Below, piece after piece: positions 5,615 to 6,493 of a stretch of DNA of 6,493 nucleotides. Position 1 is the first letter of the stretch. Each line of letters opens with the position of its first letter. The stretch is from the NCBI GenBank assembly GCA_023392035.1, contig JAEVZY010000336.1, positions 1-6,493 on the forward strand. The letters are read 5' to 3'. A program made the translations under genes and the position numbers. The DNA is from Pseudomonadota bacterium. GTDB taxonomy: Bacteria; Pseudomonadota; Gammaproteobacteria; Burkholderiales; Burkholderiaceae_D. Under the pieces are notes generated by a model that made no database searches, had not been told where the DNA came from, and saw nothing but the letters and a program-made list of their open reading frames with translations.

Positions 5615-5827
5615 ATGATCGTCTGTGTTTGCCATAACGTGTCCGAACGCAAGATCCAGGCTGCGGTGGATCAGGGCATGAGCACCATGCGCGAGATGCG
5701 CGAAGAATTGCTGGTTGGCACTTGCTGCGGCAAATGCCACGCCTGCGCCAAGCAAGTTTTGCGGGATCACCTCGAGAAAAAGGACGCGGCGAAGATTTCA
5801 TTCTTCCCCATCGCGCTGGCTGCCTGA
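5615..5827 (+). CDS. bfd: Bfd-type bacterioferritin-associated [2Fe-2S] ferredoxin
   Basis: Small cytoplasmic iron-sulfur protein of 70 residues. Bfd binds bacterioferritin and passes electrons through the Bfr haem to reduce and release stored iron. Cys4-x-Cys6 and Cys38-x2-Cys41 agree with the E. coli Bfd cluster ligands, and the order CVCHNVSERKIQAAV then GTCCGKC is typical. Cys37 and Cys44 are extra cysteines next to the ligand set. The last ten residues (ISFFPIALAA) are hydrophobic and unlike the acidic end of E. coli Bfd. The ATG follows the permease stop directly (TGAATG, no spacer) and has no clear ribosome binding site, which indicates coupled translation. bfr lies downstream, supporting the role. 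Confidence 0.92.
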   Translation: MIVCVCHNVSERKIQAAVDQGMSTMREMREELLVGTCCGKCHACAKQVLRDHLEKKDAAKISFFPIALAA

Positions 5828-5838
5828 GCCGGCCTTTC

Positions 5839-5856
5839 TGCGCGCCACTTCGCGCA
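5839..5856 (+). other. short inverted repeat after bfd
   Basis: TGCGCG and CGCGCA form a perfect 6-bp stem with a six-base loop, 11 bases after the bfd stop. No T-run follows, so termination is doubtful; it might protect the upstream transcript or separate it from bfr. Confidence 0.35.
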
Positions 5857-5878
5857 ATGCCTCATCGCTTCAGTGGGG

Positions 5879-5884
5879 TATGAT
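5879..5884 (+). promoter_or_regulatory. possible -10 element for bfr
   Basis: TATGAT matches five of six -10 bases in the 105-base gap between bfd and bfr and would give a leader of about 40 bases. No recognisable -35 hexamer stands at 16-18 bases spacing and no Fur-like box is visible here, so bfr may also depend on readthrough from hemP. Confidence 0.35.
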
Positions 5885-5922
5885 GTCGGCACTCCCTTGC
5901 CGTAATCGCCACACCCCTTGCC

Positions 5923-5926
5923 GAGG
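5923..5926 (+). promoter_or_regulatory. ribosome binding site deciding the bfr start
   Basis: GAGG lies 6 bases before the ATG at 5933. It supports this start over the in-frame ATG at 5918, which would add five residues (MPRLP) not typical of Bfr. Confidence 0.65.
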
Positions 5927-5932
5927 CTTCCA

Positions 5933-6412
5933 ATGAAAGGTGACCCGCACATCATCCGCCTGCTCAATGCTCAGCTCACCAACGAGCTGACCGCGGTCAA
6001 TCAGTACTTTCTCCACGCACGGATGTACCGCCACTGGGGATTGACCAAGCTGGGCAAAAAAGAATACGAAGAATCGATAGGCGAGATGAAGCATGCCGAT
6101 CGCCTGATCAACCGCATCCTGATGCTGGAAGGGCTGCCCAATCTGCAAGCCCTGCACAAGCTGATGATCGGAGAAAACACGCCCGAGATGCTCAAGTGCG
6201 ATCTCGACCTCGAGCACGCCGCCCACAAGACCGTCAAGGACGCCATCACCGCCTGCGAGACTGCCGGCGACTATGTGTCGCGCGAGCTCTTCGTCGACAT
6301 CCTTTCCGATACCGAAGACCACATCGAATGGCTGGAAACCCAGCTCGACCTGATCGACAAGCTGGGCGTGCAGAACTACCTGCAGTCGCAGTTCGAGCCG
6401 GAAGAAGCTTAA
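5933..6412 (+). CDS. bfr: bacterioferritin, with an atypical ferroxidase site
   Basis: Iron-storage protein of the ferritin superfamily, 159 residues (E. coli Bfr 158); 24 subunits form a hollow shell with haem between subunit pairs. It starts MKGDPHIIRLLNAQLTNEL and ends QNYLQSQFEPEEA, both typical. Haem ligand Met52 is present in GEMKHAD. By E. coli numbering, which aligns without gaps, ferroxidase ligands Glu18, Glu51, His54, Glu94 and His130 and nearby Tyr25 are kept, but Glu127 is replaced by Thr127 (SDTEDH, 125-130). Inner-surface iron-site residues His46 and Asp50 are Glu and Gly; Asp126 remains. Neighbour bfd points to the release route. Some bacteria make mixed shells from two Bfr types, one with haem ligand but incomplete ferroxidase; this gene may be of that kind. 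Family assignment is firm, reduced ferroxidase activity is inferred. Confidence 0.95.
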   Translation: MKGDPHIIRLLNAQLTNELTAVNQYFLHARMYRHWGLTKLGKKEYEESIGEMKHADRLINRILMLEGLPNLQALHKLMIGENTPEMLKCDLDLEHAAHKTVKDAITACETAGDYVSRELFVDILSDTEDHIEWLETQLDLIDKLGVQNYLQSQFEPEEA

Positions 6413-6430
6413 GCCTGCCCTGCCCCACGT

Positions 6431-6493
6431 TCAACGCGGCTGGGTGTCCCGGAACGATGGACGTTCAGCCAGTTTGTCGGCCAGTTTGGCCAG
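6431..6493 (-). CDS. C-terminal end of a convergent gene, possibly glutathione S-transferase
   Basis: Reading the minus strand from the right edge gives 20 codons and a TGA (6433-6431): LAKLADKLAERPSFRDTQPR. The ending ERPSFRDTQP resembles the C terminus of many glutathione S-transferase family proteins, which often finish in a helix followed by ARPSF or a similar motif. The stop is 18 bases from the bfr stop, facing it. With only 20 residues the family is a guess; that a coding frame is present is somewhat better supported by the natural composition and the convergent fit. Confidence 0.45.
   Translation of the reverse strand: MAKLADKLAERPSFRDTQPR

Noticed and set aside
4613..5770. 385-codon minus-strand frame opposite hemP, FTR1 and bfd
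   Set aside because: It crosses three recognisable genes on the other strand and is His/Gln/Gly-rich with no known domain.
6451..6466. Small inverted repeat GAACG...CGTTC after bfr as a bidirectional terminator
   Set aside because: Only 5 bp, no T-run, and it falls inside the coding end of the convergent gene.

Overview
The window looks like a high-GC betaproteobacterial chromosome, most like Burkholderiales/Oxalobacteraceae (Herbaspirillum or Collimonas type). This is an inference from gene content, protein style and the proton-translocating transhydrogenase split into three genes; no rRNA or other marker is present to confirm it. All complete genes read as intact housekeeping or iron-handling genes. 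I see no mobile element, CRISPR array, tRNA or rRNA.

Layout. (1) Minus strand, 2526 down to 1: a transhydrogenase operon in the order pntAA - panD - pntAB - pntB (pntB runs off the left edge). The unusual point is that panD, the aspartate decarboxylase that makes beta-alanine for pantothenate and CoA, sits between the two alpha-subunit genes. (2) 2527-2840: a divergent intergenic region with a strong inverted repeat and weak promoter-like hexamers. (3) Plus strand, 2841-4435: nudJ (Nudix phosphatase) and mnmA (tRNA 2-thiouridylase), overlapping by one base, a pairing also known in E. coli; a terminator-like hairpin follows mnmA. (4) Plus strand, 4561-6412: an iron cluster made of an AT-rich control region with a Fur-like box and three copies of a 9-bp element, then hemP, an FTR1-type iron permease, a Bfd-type [2Fe-2S] ferredoxin and bacterioferritin. 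(5) The right edge holds the last 20 codons of a convergent minus-strand gene, possibly a glutathione S-transferase.

How the genes work together. The first operon joins NADPH supply (PntAA/AB/B use the proton gradient to reduce NADP+) with a step of coenzyme A synthesis, a pathway that also consumes NADPH at ketopantoate reductase. NudJ and MnmA act on nucleotide or thiamin-precursor pyrophosphates and on the tRNA wobble uridine. The iron cluster can be read as an import-and-store module: FTR1 brings iron in, Bfr stores it, Bfd supplies electrons to release it, and HemP is a small iron-regulated protein of haem uptake loci. The Bfr here keeps the haem ligand Met52 but has Thr where the ferroxidase ligand Glu127 is expected, so it may work with a second Bfr subunit encoded elsewhere. 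Nothing here amounts to a clear new system. The points most worth following are panD inside pnt, the repeat-rich hemP control region, and the atypical bacterioferritin.
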